Assembly: GCA_934190685.1 (NCBI GenBank)
Contig: CAKPTK010000086.1
Location: 1-9,905 of the forward strand
Reading direction: 5' to 3'
DNA: 9,905 nt
Origin: an uncultured Prevotella sp.
Lineage (GTDB): Bacteria > Bacteroidota > Bacteroidia > Bacteroidales > Bacteroidaceae
Shown: in pieces, positions 1-7,233 of the stretch
How positions within the stretch are numbered: the first letter of the stretch is position 1
Layout: each line of letters starts with the position of its first letter
Translations under genes and position numbers: made by a program
Notes under the pieces: generated by a model
Seen by the model: the letters and a program-made list of their open reading frames with translations, nothing else
Told to the model about the DNA's origin: nothing
Database searches by the model: none

Positions 1-941
1 GCCACGGCATTGGCATTGACACCCGTCACCTTGTCGAGCACCCAAAGCAGTACGGTGGCGATAAAAGTCACTGCCACCACCACCGAACGCCAGTTGTGCT
101 TCACCGAGCCCAAGAAGTGGATGTCCACCGTCTTCTGTTTGAAGGGGAACATCTTGAGCAACATCAGCCAGACGATGACCAACAGCACCAACACAAGGGG
201 GAGCATGAAAGCCATCCATTGCCCAAAACCGATGCCGAGGTTCAGACCGTCGGGGTCGTTGAGGAATTTCAAGGCGATGGCGTTGGGCGGTGTGCCGATG
301 GGCGTCGCCATACCACCCAAGTTGGCTGCCAGCGGAATGGCCAAAGTGAGGGCTATCTTGCCCTTCCCGTCAGGGGGAAGGGAGCGGAAAACGGGGGCGA
401 GGAAGGTGAGCATCATCGCTGCAGTGGCAGTGTTGCTCACGAACATGGAGAACACACCCGTGATGAGGATGAAACCGAGCAGCACATGGCTCGACTGTCT
501 GCCGAACGGCCTAATCAGTGTCTTGGCGAGCAGCACATCGAGGCCCGATTTGGTGGCGGCGATGGCGAGAATGAATCCGCCCAGGAACAAGATGATAATC
601 GGGTCGGCGAAAGTGGCCATGATAGAGGTGGCGTTGAGCAACTCGCCAAAGTCCTGTCCGTCGCCCCGCAGAAAACTGAAACTGCTGTTGGAGCAGGTCA
701 GCACCAGGGTGGTGATGATGGCGAGCGATGTCGCCCACGCCGGAATGGCTTCTGTCAGCCACATCAAGGTGGCAAAGACAAAGAGGGCGATGACACGTTG
801 TTGGATCACGGTGAGTCCTTCGATGCCAAAACACTGTGTCGGCAGGTTCCATACGATGAGAGTGATGGCTACTGTCACGATAAATTGGCAAAAGTGTTTG
901 CGGTCCAAGTGTCCCGTCAGTTGGTTTGCGTCTTCAGTCAT
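1..941 (-). CDS. DASS/SLC13 family anion transporter, 3' end cut by window edge
   Basis: Inner-membrane symporter of the divalent anion:sodium family (SLC13/DASS), which imports dicarboxylates, citrate or sulfate with cations. The sequence shows 313 in-frame codons with no stop before the window edge, so the C-terminal part is missing. A short hydrophilic N-terminus (about 1-17) is followed by hydrophobic segments near 18-35, 48-60, 68-82, 113-130, 152-168, 195-210 and 243-264. The family's first SNT motif is at residues 169-171 (SNTATA), and the conserved loop GGMATPIGTPPNAI is at about 209-222. The second SNT motif would lie in the missing half. The start at 941 is the only reasonable ATG before the first membrane segment. 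It has an A/T-rich leader and no clear Shine-Dalgarno sequence. It diverges from the GH28 gene. Family assignment is firm; the substrate cannot be read from the sequence. Confidence 0.9.
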   Translation of the reverse strand, partial: MTEDANQLTGHLDRKHFCQFIVTVAITLIVWNLPTQCFGIEGLTVIQQRVIALFVFATLMWLTEAIPAWATSLAIITTLVLTCSNSSFSFLRGDGQDFGELLNATSIMATFADPIIILFLGGFILAIAATKSGLDVLLAKTLIRPFGRQSSHVLLGFILITGVFSMFVSNTATAAMMLTFLAPVFRSLPPDGKGKIALTLAIPLAANLGGMATPIGTPPNAIALKFLNDPDGLNLGIGFGQWMAFMLPLVLVLLVIVWLMLLKMFPFKQKTVDIHFLGSVKHNWRSVVVAVTFIATVLLWVLDKVTGVNANAV

Positions 942-1055
942 AATATTGAATTATTAAATGTTATTGGTTTGTGGGGATTTCCCCCTTTTGTAGGTTTCGT
1001 TGGCTAAGTTACGATATTTATTTGAAGAAGACAAGAAATGGTGCTGAAAAAATAT

Positions 1056-1063
1056 TATCTTTG
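1056..1063 (+). promoter_or_regulatory. Bacteroidota-type -7 promoter box for the GH28 gene
   Basis: TATCTTTG matches the Bacteroidota -7 consensus TAnnTTTG exactly. Transcription would begin near 1070, giving a leader of about 16 bases before the ATG at 1086. No good TTTG -33 element lies at the usual spacing; the nearest TTTG is at 1021-1024, which is too far upstream. The rest of the divergent spacer (942-1055) holds a short GGGGA/TCCCC palindrome at 973-984 and no convincing promoter for the minus-strand transporter. Confidence 0.6.
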
Positions 1064-1085
1064 CAGACAGAAAACAAAAACGAAT

Positions 1086-2486
1086 ATGAAAAACAGACTT
1101 ACTCATTCCTTTTTTGCCGTTTTGATGCTCGCCTTGTGCCAAGTGTCGTTTGCACAAAGCGACATCGAACAAAACCGTATTGCGTTGAGAGACAGTGTGC
1201 TTCGACTGATTACTGGAGCGAAAGTCCAACCTCAGGAAATCGTTGTCACCGCCTTGGGTGCCAAGGGGGACGGCAAAACCGACTGTCTTCCGGCTTTCAA
1301 GAAAGCTTTTCGGAAAGCCGAACGACAGGGTGGGGCAAAAGTGGTGGTGCCCTCGGGAACTTATTTCCTTCGCGGTCCACTTCATTTGGTGAGCAATCTG
1401 TGCATCGAACTGCAGGAAGGCGCCACGCTCAAGTTCTCTCCAGACCCCAAGTGCTATCCCGTCGTCAACACCAGTTGGGAAGGCACTTTCCTCCACAACT
1501 ATTCCCCGTTTATCTATGGCTATGGTCTGCACGATGTGTCCATCATCGGCAAGGGAACGATTGACGGCAACGCCATGACCACCTTCGCCACATGGCGCGC
1601 CCGGCAGAAGAAGGGGCAACAGCTCAGTCGTGACATGAATCATCAAGGAGTAGATGTGTCCAAGCGCGTCTTCGGCAACGACTTCTATCTCCGTCCTCAT
1701 CTCCTTCAGCTCTATCAATGCCGGAACATCACGTTGGAAGGGGTGAAAATCATCAACTCCCCCTTTTGGTGCGTGCACTTGCTGAAGAGCGAAAACATCA
1801 TTTGCCGTGGACTCCGCTATGACGCCAAGTTGGTCAACAACGATGGAATCGACCCGGAATGTTCCCGGAATATTCTCATTGAGGATGTGCATTTCGACAA
1901 TGGCGACGACAACATCGCCATCAAGAGCGGTCGTGACAACGACGGTTGGGCAGTTCAGTCGCCCACGGAGAACATCATCATCCGCAACTGCCATTTCAAG
2001 GGGTTGCATGCAGTGGTGATTGGCAGCGAGATGTCGTCGGGTGTGCGCAATGTCTTTGTCGAGAATTGTGATAATGCCGGTTATTGCAAGCGCGGCATCT
2101 ATGTGAAGACGAATCCTGACCGTGGCGGATTCGTGAAAAACCTGTATGTGAACAATTGTAAGTTTGACAAGGTGGAAGATCTCTTTTATGTCACCAGCAT
2201 GTATGCTGGTGAGGGACAGGACAGCCAACATTTCACGGATGTCAGCGACATCTATGTCGACGGCCTTTCGTGTCAGCAAGCGTCGGCAGCCGCCATCGTA
2301 TTGCAAGGCACGGAGGCAAAACCCATAGAACGGGTATCCTTCAAAAATATTGAAGTGGGCGAGGCAAAGATCGGCATGAGCATAGACCACGCCCCCAATG
2401 TCCGCTTCTCCGACTGTCACATCGGCGGAAAGGCTGGCACGCCCACGCAAATTACAGACAAAGACAAGATTTTTGAGAAGCATTAA
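1086..2486 (+). CDS. Secreted GH28 family (polygalacturonase-like) glycoside hydrolase
   Basis: Predicted exported hydrolase of 466 residues, acting on pectin-type polysaccharide in the periplasm or at the cell surface. Residues 1-23 form a signal peptide (basic MKNR, hydrophobic core, SFA before Gln24). GDGKTD at 61-66 is the usual N-terminal motif of the right-handed beta-helix (pectate-lyase-like) fold. Short beta-helix repeats follow, such as CRNITLEGVKI and SENIICRGL. GH28 active-site blocks are visible: NND at 251-253 (family NTD), GDD at 273-275, and IGSEMSSGV at 312-320. However, the family GHG and RIK motifs are altered: His308 sits in GLHA, and residues 339-341 are Tyr-Val-Lys. I chose the ATG at 1086 over an in-frame one at 1038 because it gives a clean signal peptide and because the promoter box at 1056 would fall inside the longer form. 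No other carbohydrate gene adjoins it. The family is sure; the exact substrate is not. Confidence 0.92.
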   Translation: MKNRLTHSFFAVLMLALCQVSFAQSDIEQNRIALRDSVLRLITGAKVQPQEIVVTALGAKGDGKTDCLPAFKKAFRKAERQGGAKVVVPSGTYFLRGPLHLVSNLCIELQEGATLKFSPDPKCYPVVNTSWEGTFLHNYSPFIYGYGLHDVSIIGKGTIDGNAMTTFATWRARQKKGQQLSRDMNHQGVDVSKRVFGNDFYLRPHLLQLYQCRNITLEGVKIINSPFWCVHLLKSENIICRGLRYDAKLVNNDGIDPECSRNILIEDVHFDNGDDNIAIKSGRDNDGWAVQSPTENIIIRNCHFKGLHAVVIGSEMSSGVRNVFVENCDNAGYCKRGIYVKTNPDRGGFVKNLYVNNCKFDKVEDLFYVTSMYAGEGQDSQHFTDVSDIYVDGLSCQQASAAAIVLQGTEAKPIERVSFKNIEVGEAKIGMSIDHAPNVRFSDCHIGGKAGTPTQITDKDKIFEKH

Positions 2487-2501
2487 CAAGTTGTTTCAAT
2501 G

Positions 2502-2566
2502 TGGTACAAGGCTTTGGGCAATGGATGCCCAGGCGGTGGGCAATCGTTGCCCAAGGCTTTGTACCA
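2502..2566 (+). repeat. Nested palindrome after the GH28 gene, able to refold as two hairpins; possible terminator or REP-like element
   Basis: Arms 2502-2521 and 2547-2566 pair over 20 positions. Eighteen are Watson-Crick pairs and two are G-U wobbles that form only in plus-strand RNA. The 25-base loop contains a second stem, TGCCCA (2526-2531) with TGGGCA (2537-2542). The same bases can instead form two side-by-side hairpins, TGGGCA/TGCCCA (2515-2531) and TGGGCAA/TTGCCCA (2537-2553), closed by the outer stem as a three-way junction. Four T residues follow at 2567-2570, and another GGGCAATGG copy lies at 2572-2580. It starts 15 bases after the GH28 stop, so termination is the simplest role. 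The modular GGGCAA repeats also fit a dispersed palindromic repeat. Confidence 0.6.
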
Positions 2567-2879
2567 TTTTGGGGCAATGGAGTGTCTACGTCTTCCGCAG
2601 ATAGAATTAGTGATTTACAATGTATTTTATTAATAAAGTTGGGGATTGTATATGATTTTTACCCCATCATACATGTCAAACTCCGCACTATATTTATTCT
2701 GACAAAATCCAATTCCAAAAGCCTTTGCCTTCTTCATCCTGTACAATCCCGAGCCTATGATTTGTCGTTCGTCAGCCTTGAACAGGTCGAGATGTTGACG
2801 GTCGAGGATTTTACAGAATTTATGAATGATAAGAAACAAATTAACGATGAACAAGAGAAGGGGGCAGGAAAGAAAATAG
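2567..2879. other. Intergenic stretch with no convincing gene
   Basis: This AT-rich stretch lies between the palindrome and the terminator of the downstream transporter. The only open frame of note runs on the minus strand from 2893 to 2630 (87 codons). Its ATG falls inside the terminator hairpin, so it is not a credible start. Its first 25 or so residues are hydrophobic. Its last 55 or so (around ILDRQHLDLFKADERQ and KAFGIGFCQNKYSAEFD) look more protein-like than random and could be the tail of a lost gene, but I recognise no family. A plus-strand frame crossing the same region (2501-2932) begins inside the palindrome and has no signal of its own. Confidence 0.4.
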
Positions 2880-2919
2880 AAATCTCCGAACAATGTCCAT
2901 GCGGATTGTTCGGAGATTT
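2880..2919 (-). terminator. Intrinsic terminator of the AspT/YidE-like transporter gene
   Basis: A perfect 15-bp stem (2880-2894 with 2905-2919, arm AAATCTCCGAACAAT) encloses a 10-base loop. On the minus strand it begins 31 bases after the transporter stop codon and is followed by the T-rich run CTATTTTCTTT, as expected for a rho-independent terminator in that direction. The plus-strand 3' side is less T-rich. Confidence 0.82.
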
Positions 2920-2950
2920 ATTGTATATATAATGGAATGTCTTGTGACAA

Positions 2951-4642
2951 CTATGCTCCGCAGAAGAACAGTACGATGAGTTGTGCAGTGAAGATGCGGA
3001 GGAACATACTGAGCGGATAGACCGTGGAGTAGCCGATGGCAGGAGCCTCTCGGGAGGAGATGGAGTTGGCGTATGCCAAGGCTGGCGGATCGGTGCAAGT
3101 ACCGGCAATCATACCCATCAGTGTGTAGTAGTTGATGTGGTAGCGCAAGCGGCCGATGACACCCACAATAAGGATAGGGATGATGGTAATCAAGAAACCT
3201 GTGTAGACATATTTCAGTCCGTCACCCTGCACAACGGTGTCCCAGAAATTGGCACCCGCCTTGACACCCACACTCGCCAGGAAGAGCACCAGACCGATTT
3301 CACGCAACATCATGTTGGCGGAGGTGGTGGTGAAGGTGACCAACTTCATGCGGTCGCCATAGCGGCCGATAAGGATGGCGATAATCAACGGGCCACCGGC
3401 GATACCCAGTTTGAGCGGTACGGGCATACCCGGAATGGCGATGGGGATGCTTCCGAAGATGATACCCACGATGATGCCCACGAAAATAGTGAACAGGTTG
3501 GGGGCGTTGAGCCTGCGTTCAGAGTTTCCCATCATTTCTGCCACGCGGTTGACATTGTCCTCGGGACCGACCACGATGATACGGTCGCCAATCTGGAATC
3601 GGTGGTTGCGGCTGGCAAAGAGGTTCATGCCCTGGCGGGTGATACGGGTCACGTTGACGCCGTAGACGGAGGAGAAGTGCATACTGCCGAGCACCTTGCC
3701 GTTCATGTCGGAATTAGTGACGATGATGCGCTTGGAAACCATGGGCTTCTGCTGGTCGTCCTCGTTCCATTCCACGTCAATCTCCGGTCCGATAAACGCT
3801 TTGACCGCCTCTACGTCGGCTTCGGTGCAGACGATAAGCAGTTCGTCGTCCATCTGGAATGTGGTGGCGCGGGTCGGGATGACCACCTCTCCTTGGTGGC
3901 GCAGACGGGTGCAGACCACATCGCGGTTGAGAAATTCGGAAATCTGCTTCAGGGTGCGGCCGGCGATATAGGCATTGGCTACCTTCAAGTGGAGCTGGTG
4001 GGGATGGGCATGGGGATTCTCGCCCTCAGCCTGTTCCAGTTCATTGTCGTCTTTCTTCAGGTCGATGCGGCAGATGTATTTGATGGCGATGGTAGCGCCG
4101 ATGATGCCCAGCACACCGAGCGGATAGGCACAAGCATAGCCGGAGGCAATCTGTGGAATGTTGTCCTTGAACACCGAGTTGAGCGCCTCACTCGCCGCAC
4201 CCAGTCCAGGGGTGTTGGTCACGGCGCCATAGAGGGTGCCGACCATCATGGGCAGATTGTGAGGATTGCTGGTATCGAAGAAGAGGAAATAGCAGGCGAA
4301 CATCACCCCAATGTTGAGTAAGATGATGAGGGCAGACAATCCGTTGAGCAGGATGCCCCCCTTCTTGAAACTCTCGAAGAAACCCGGTCCAACCTGCAAG
4401 CCGATGCAGAAGATGAAGAGGATCAGTCCGAAGTCTTGCAGAAAGTTGAGGATATTGATGGGGGCGGTGAATCCGATGTGTCCGGCGATGATGCCCGCGA
4501 AGAGCACAAAGGACACGCCAAGCGAGATGCCGCCAATCTTGAGTTTGCCGAGGAACACGCCGACAGCGATTACCACTGCAAAAAGAATGGAGATGTGGGC
4601 AACGGATTCAGTGTTGGTGAACAAATTGATAAGCCAATCCAT
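2951..4642 (-). CDS. AspT/YidE-type putative transporter with two RCK_C domains
   Basis: Inner-membrane protein of 563 residues in the aspartate:alanine exchanger (AspT/YidE/YbjL) family. It has the usual layout of two hydrophobic halves around a cytoplasmic centre. The first half (about 15-190) holds [14 protein letters not shown] at 137-150, the signature of the duplicated AspT membrane domain. The second half (about 383-562) holds the matching [15 protein letters not shown] at 511-525. Between them lie two RCK_C (TrkA C-terminal) domains at about 213-285 and 300-370, each ending in a typical strand ([19 protein letters not shown]). A His-rich linker, HAHPHQLH (211-218), precedes the first. 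Full length fits the family. It stands alone, with its own terminator downstream and the pgk terminator upstream. I found no consensus promoter in 4643-4714. Only a few relatives have known substrates (aspartate/alanine exchange, succinate), so the cargo is unknown. Confidence 0.9.
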   Translation of the reverse strand: MDWLINLFTNTESVAHISILFAVVIAVGVFLGKLKIGGISLGVSFVLFAGIIAGHIGFTAPINILNFLQDFGLILFIFCIGLQVGPGFFESFKKGGILLNGLSALIILLNIGVMFACYFLFFDTSNPHNLPMMVGTLYGAVTNTPGLGAASEALNSVFKDNIPQIASGYACAYPLGVLGIIGATIAIKYICRIDLKKDDNELEQAEGENPHAHPHQLHLKVANAYIAGRTLKQISEFLNRDVVCTRLRHQGEVVIPTRATTFQMDDELLIVCTEADVEAVKAFIGPEIDVEWNEDDQQKPMVSKRIIVTNSDMNGKVLGSMHFSSVYGVNVTRITRQGMNLFASRNHRFQIGDRIIVVGPEDNVNRVAEMMGNSERRLNAPNLFTIFVGIIVGIIFGSIPIAIPGMPVPLKLGIAGGPLIIAILIGRYGDRMKLVTFTTTSANMMLREIGLVLFLASVGVKAGANFWDTVVQGDGLKYVYTGFLITIIPILIVGVIGRLRYHINYYTLMGMIAGTCTDPPALAYANSISSREAPAIGYSTVYPLSMFLRIFTAQLIVLFFCGA

Positions 4643-4714
4643 GTGTTATAGCTTCTATTTGTGAATGAATGGGTTAGATGTGGTTTTGTCTATAAAGTTG
4701 TATAAATGACGAAA

Positions 4715-4755
4715 GTGAAGTTCTGCGGACGATGGTCTCGTCTTCAGAACTTCAC
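4715..4755 (-). terminator. Intrinsic terminator of pgk
   Basis: The stem GTGAAGTTCTG/CAGAACTTCAC (4715-4725 with 4745-4755, 11 bp perfect) continues past a 2x2 mismatch into GACGA/TCGTC (4728-4732 with 4738-4742), with loop TGGTC. On the minus strand it starts 43 bases after the pgk stop and is followed by TTTCGTCATTTATAC, a broken T-tract. The rest of 4643-4798 is AT-rich spacer ahead of the transporter gene. Confidence 0.75.
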
Positions 4756-4798
4756 CTCTTTATATTAGTATATGTTCTGTAAGGTCACGGCAATGGGA

Positions 4799-6046
4799 TT
4801 ATTCTTCCATAGCTGCGATACCTGGGAGAACCTTGCCTTCGATAGCCTCGAGCAGGGCACCACCACCAGTAGAGATGTAGGACACCTTGTCGGCCAAGCC
4901 GAACTTGTTGATGCAAGCTACAGAGTCGCCACCGCCGATGAGAGAGAATGCACCCTCGGCTGTTGCCTTCACGATAGCTTCAGCCACAGCTTTTGAGCCG
5001 CCGGCGAAGTTGTCGAACTCGAACACACCTGCAGGACCGTTCCAGAGAATGGTCTTGGCACCCTCGATAGCAGCGGCGAAAGCCTTGCGGGTATCTGGAC
5101 CAGCGTCCATACCTTCGAGTTCATCGGGAATACTCATAACCGAGCAAACCTTGGTGTTGCAGTCGTTCTTGAAGTCGTCACCTGCGATACAGTCTGTACC
5201 GAGCACGAGGTTGACACCGTTCTCTTTGGCTTTCTTCATCACGTCGAGAGCCACATCCAGCTTGTCGTCCTCGCAGATGCTCTTGCCAATGTGGCCACCC
5301 TGAGCCTTGGCGAAAGTGTAAGTCATGCCACCGCAGAGAATGAGGTTGTCCACCTTGCCGAGCAGATTCTCGATGATACCAATCTTGGTAGACACCTTGG
5401 AACCACCCATGATGGCAGTGAATGGGCGTTTGATGTTGCTGAGCACAGCGTCAACAGCGTGTACTTCCTTCTCCATCAGATAGCCGAGCATGCGGTGATC
5501 CTTGTCGAAGAACTGGTCGATGACAGCCGTAGAGGCATGCTTGCGGTGAGCGGTACCGAAAGCGTCCATCACGTAGCAGTCAGCATATGAGGCGAGCTTC
5601 TTGGCGAAATCTTTCTGTTTAGCCTTCATTTCTTCCTTGGCGGCAGCATATGCGGGATCCTCTTTGTCGATGCCTACAGGCTTGCCTTCCTCTTCAGCGT
5701 AGAAGCGGAGGTTCTCGAGCAACAAGGCCTCGCCGGGCTTCAAAGCGGCGGCTTCCTCGTCTGCATGAGCGCAATCGGGAGCGAACTTCACCTCAACACC
5801 GAGGTTGTCAGACACATTCTTCACGATTTGCTTCAAGGAAAGTTTTGGATTGACCTTGCCTTTTGGCTTGCCCATGTGGCTCATCATGATGACAGCGCCA
5901 CCGTCAGCGAGGATCTTCTTCAGTGTAGGAAGAGCACCCTTGATACGGGTTTCGTCTGTTACATTACCATTTTCATCCAATGGAACATTGAAGTCCACAC
6001 GAACGATTGCCTTCTTGCCGGCAAAGTTGAATTGATCAATTTTCAT
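4799..6046 (-). CDS. pgk: Phosphoglycerate kinase
   Basis: Cytosolic glycolytic enzyme that transfers the 1-phosphate of 1,3-bisphosphoglycerate to ADP, giving ATP and 3-phosphoglycerate. All family landmarks are present in 415 residues: [10 protein letters not shown] (15-24), SHMGKPKG (56-63), ENLRF (111-115), [13 protein letters not shown] (161-173), the nucleotide-side [11 protein letters not shown] (212-222), WNGPAGVFE (335-343), GGGDSVA (371-377) and STGGGALLE (392-400). It is longer than the roughly 390-residue E. coli-type enzyme. The extra is mainly about 21 residues of Lys/Glu/Ala-rich sequence between ENLRF and DAFG, so a surface insert rather than a changed active site. The start at 6046 gives the usual N-terminus, with an A/T-rich leader and no strong Shine-Dalgarno sequence. 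It has its own promoter box (6092-6099) and terminator (4715-4755), so it is probably monocistronic. Confidence 0.98.
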   Translation of the reverse strand: MKIDQFNFAGKKAIVRVDFNVPLDENGNVTDETRIKGALPTLKKILADGGAVIMMSHMGKPKGKVNPKLSLKQIVKNVSDNLGVEVKFAPDCAHADEEAAALKPGEALLLENLRFYAEEEGKPVGIDKEDPAYAAAKEEMKAKQKDFAKKLASYADCYVMDAFGTAHRKHASTAVIDQFFDKDHRMLGYLMEKEVHAVDAVLSNIKRPFTAIMGGSKVSTKIGIIENLLGKVDNLILCGGMTYTFAKAQGGHIGKSICEDDKLDVALDVMKKAKENGVNLVLGTDCIAGDDFKNDCNTKVCSVMSIPDELEGMDAGPDTRKAFAAAIEGAKTILWNGPAGVFEFDNFAGGSKAVAEAIVKATAEGAFSLIGGGDSVACINKFGLADKVSYISTGGGALLEAIEGKVLPGIAAMEE

Positions 6047-6091
6047 AATTGCTAATATTAATTAGAATGATTTATTCGGTTTATTCCTATG

Positions 6092-6099
6092 CAAAGGTA
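6092..6099 (-). promoter_or_regulatory. -7 promoter box of pgk
   Basis: On the minus strand this reads TACCTTTG, an exact TAnnTTTG match. Transcription would start near 6085, leaving a leader of about 39 bases before the pgk ATG. The -33 region has only T-rich sequence (TTTT), with no exact TTTG. Confidence 0.6.
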
Positions 6100-6102
6100 A
6101 GC

Positions 6103-6126
6103 CTTTTCATCGTAAAACGTGAAAAG
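6103..6126 (-). promoter_or_regulatory. Dyad overlapping the -33 region of the pgk promoter
   Basis: CTTTTCA (6103-6109) and TGAAAAG (6120-6126) are perfect inverted repeats. Inside them lie CGT/ACG (6111-6113 with 6117-6119), one unpaired T and an AAA loop. The dyad lies directly upstream of the -7 box, where a repressor or activator could bind. It could also be a remnant stem-loop downstream of prmA, but no T-tract follows it on the minus strand. The remaining spacer up to the prmA stop (6127-6198) shows no clear terminator. Confidence 0.3.
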
Positions 6127-6198
6127 ATTTACCTATTTTTGACATTTTTGCGTCTTCTATCTACTTGTTTGTAACCTTGAGTTGGCAAAAAGTGCGGA

Positions 6199-7071
6199 TT
6201 ATTCATGTACGAATTTCAAACAGCACCAATCGCCGTTGGTCTTGCGCAGGGTTTCCTTGAGTCCAAGTTTCGCAGCGCGGTCGATGAGCAAAGGAGCATC
6301 GGAAGAGTAGAACCCGCTCAAGATAAGAGTGGAGTTCTTGTGAGTCATGTCGATGAAATGGGGCATGTCGTGGAGCAGGATGCCCCGGTTGATGTTGGCG
6401 AGCACCACATCGAACAAGCCGCTCACGTGGGAGAGAACGCTGGAGTCACCCTCGAGCACCTCGAGATTGCCCACGCCGTTGAGTTGGGCATTGTGGCGGG
6501 TGTTGTTCACACTCCACTCGTCAATGTCGTAAGCGGTGACATGCTTGGCACCGCATTTGGCAGCAACGATGCCCAAGATGCCGGTGCCGCATCCGCAGTC
6601 GAGCACACTCTTGCCTTCAAGCTCCATGTCGAGCAGCATGGAGACAATCATGCGGGTGGTCTCATGGGTGCCGGTGCCGAAGGCGAGTTTCGCCTCGATG
6701 CCCACACACAGTTCGTCGGGACGGGTGAGCTGAGGGGCTGAGGAGTTCTTGGCGTCATAGATGACGCATCGTTCGCCGATGGTGATGGGGGCGAATCCGC
6801 CCTGTTCCCATTGCTCGTTCCAGTCTTTGTCCTCGGCTTCCTCCACCTTATATTCTATAGTAGTGCCTTGGATGGGGAAATATTTGATGCTCTCATCGAG
6901 CGATTCCTTGTCGAAAAGTGTGGTCTGCACATAGCCTGTCATGCCTTCGGGCTTGTCCTCGAACGACTCGAATCCGGCTCCTGCCGCCAGATCGGCGAGC
7001 ACATCCCTACAGGTCTGCAAGTCTACTCCCTCGGGGGGAATGATCTTAAAATCTGCCAAATAATATTTCAT
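6199..7071 (-). CDS. prmA: Ribosomal protein L11 methyltransferase
   Basis: S-adenosylmethionine-dependent enzyme that methylates ribosomal protein L11 in the cytosol. The 290 residues show the two-part PrmA layout. A small N-terminal substrate-recognition domain (about 1-90, ending near the WNEQWEQ stretch at 84-90) is followed by a Rossmann-type methyltransferase domain. Key motifs are LAFGTGTHETT (129-139, the PrmA hallmark), the SAM-binding VLDCGCGTGILGI (156-168), the acidic YDID (181-184) after strand 2, and LANIN (224-228) in place of the NPPY found in other N-methyltransferases. Length fits the family. The ATG at 7071 lies about 13 bases from the predicted transcription start of a TAAATTTG promoter. 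No clear terminator follows, so some read-through into pgk is possible, although pgk has its own promoter. Confidence 0.95.
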   Translation of the reverse strand: MKYYLADFKIIPPEGVDLQTCRDVLADLAAGAGFESFEDKPEGMTGYVQTTLFDKESLDESIKYFPIQGTTIEYKVEEAEDKDWNEQWEQGGFAPITIGERCVIYDAKNSSAPQLTRPDELCVGIEAKLAFGTGTHETTRMIVSMLLDMELEGKSVLDCGCGTGILGIVAAKCGAKHVTAYDIDEWSVNNTRHNAQLNGVGNLEVLEGDSSVLSHVSGLFDVVLANINRGILLHDMPHFIDMTHKNSTLILSGFYSSDAPLLIDRAAKLGLKETLRKTNGDWCCLKFVHE

Positions 7072-7090
7072 ACATTGTTAAATTTGAGTG

Positions 7091-7098
7091 CAAATTTA
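7091..7098 (-). promoter_or_regulatory. -7 promoter box of prmA
   Basis: On the minus strand this reads TAAATTTG, an exact TAnnTTTG match, with predicted transcription starting near 7084. The -33 position falls at the centre of the dyad at 7106-7142, without an exact TTTG. Confidence 0.5.
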
Positions 7099-7105
7099 TA
7101 AAAAA

Positions 7106-7142
7106 TAGGGAAAAACCTATCACGATTTAGGGTTTTTCCTTA
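7106..7142. promoter_or_regulatory. Inverted repeat between the divergent prmA and 7234 promoters, possible shared operator
   Basis: GGAAAAACC (7109-7117) and GGTTTTTCC (7131-7139) are perfect inverted repeats. They extend outward through one G-T wobble to TA/TA pairs at 7106-7107 and 7141-7142. The dyad is centred near 7124, between the two opposite -7 boxes, where the -33 regions of both promoters would fall. That placement suits a shared regulator or competition between the promoters. Confidence 0.4.
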
Positions 7143-7148
7143 CATTTG
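7141..7148 (+). promoter_or_regulatory. First candidate -7 box for the 7234-9832 pair
   Basis: TACATTTG matches TAnnTTTG exactly. The transcript would begin near 7155 and have a leader of about 79 bases. That leader contains the stem-loop AATAAC/GTTATT (7184-7199), the purine-rich AAGGAAAGGA ribosome-binding region (7217-7226) and the ATG at 7234. Confidence 0.45.
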
Positions 7149-7163
7149 CAGTGAACAATGGCG

Positions 7164-7171
7164 TAATTTTG
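7164..7171 (+). promoter_or_regulatory. Second candidate -7 box for the 7234-9832 pair
   Basis: TAATTTTG is a second exact TAnnTTTG match, 23 bases after the first. It sits in the loop and edge of the small inverted repeat ATGGC/GCCAT (7158-7162 with 7171-7175). A TTTG lies 15 bases upstream, shorter than the usual spacing of about 19. Which of the two boxes is used cannot be decided by eye. Confidence 0.35.
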
Positions 7172-7233
7172 CCATCAGAAACAAATAACATAGGTTATTG
7201 TCTAAGAAACAAAGTTAAGGAAAGGATAATAAG

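Noticed and set aside
973..984. GGGGA/TCCCC palindrome in the divergent spacer
   Set aside because: It is only 5 bp with a 2-base loop, is not placed sensibly relative to a promoter box, and is too short to call a site.
10..1007. Two plus-strand frames of over 300 codons (10-957 and 96-1007)
   Set aside because: Both are antisense to the DASS transporter, which carries SNT and TPPNAI motifs and membrane segments in the expected order.
1038..1085. Longer start for the GH28 gene at 1038
   Set aside because: It would put MVLKKYYLCRQKTKTN ahead of a perfect signal peptide, and the TATCTTTG promoter box lies inside this extension.
954..2489. 511-codon open frame on the minus strand, fully antisense to the GH28 gene
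   Set aside because: The plus-strand frame has a signal peptide, family motifs, a promoter and a terminator. The antisense translation has no family motif and arises from the codon bias of the real gene.
2501..2932. 143-codon plus-strand frame across the intergenic region
   Set aside because: It starts inside the palindrome and ends past the terminator hairpin. It has mixed composition and no ribosome-binding or family signal.
2981..4321. 446-codon plus-strand frame opposite the AspT/YidE-like gene
   Set aside because: Its translation is Gly/Asp/His-rich with no domain, while the minus strand encodes clear AspT and RCK_C motifs. It is a shadow frame.
6127..6198. TTTTTGC/GCAAAAA pairing as a prmA terminator
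   Set aside because: It is seven AT-rich pairs around a loop of about 40 bases, which is too weak to support.
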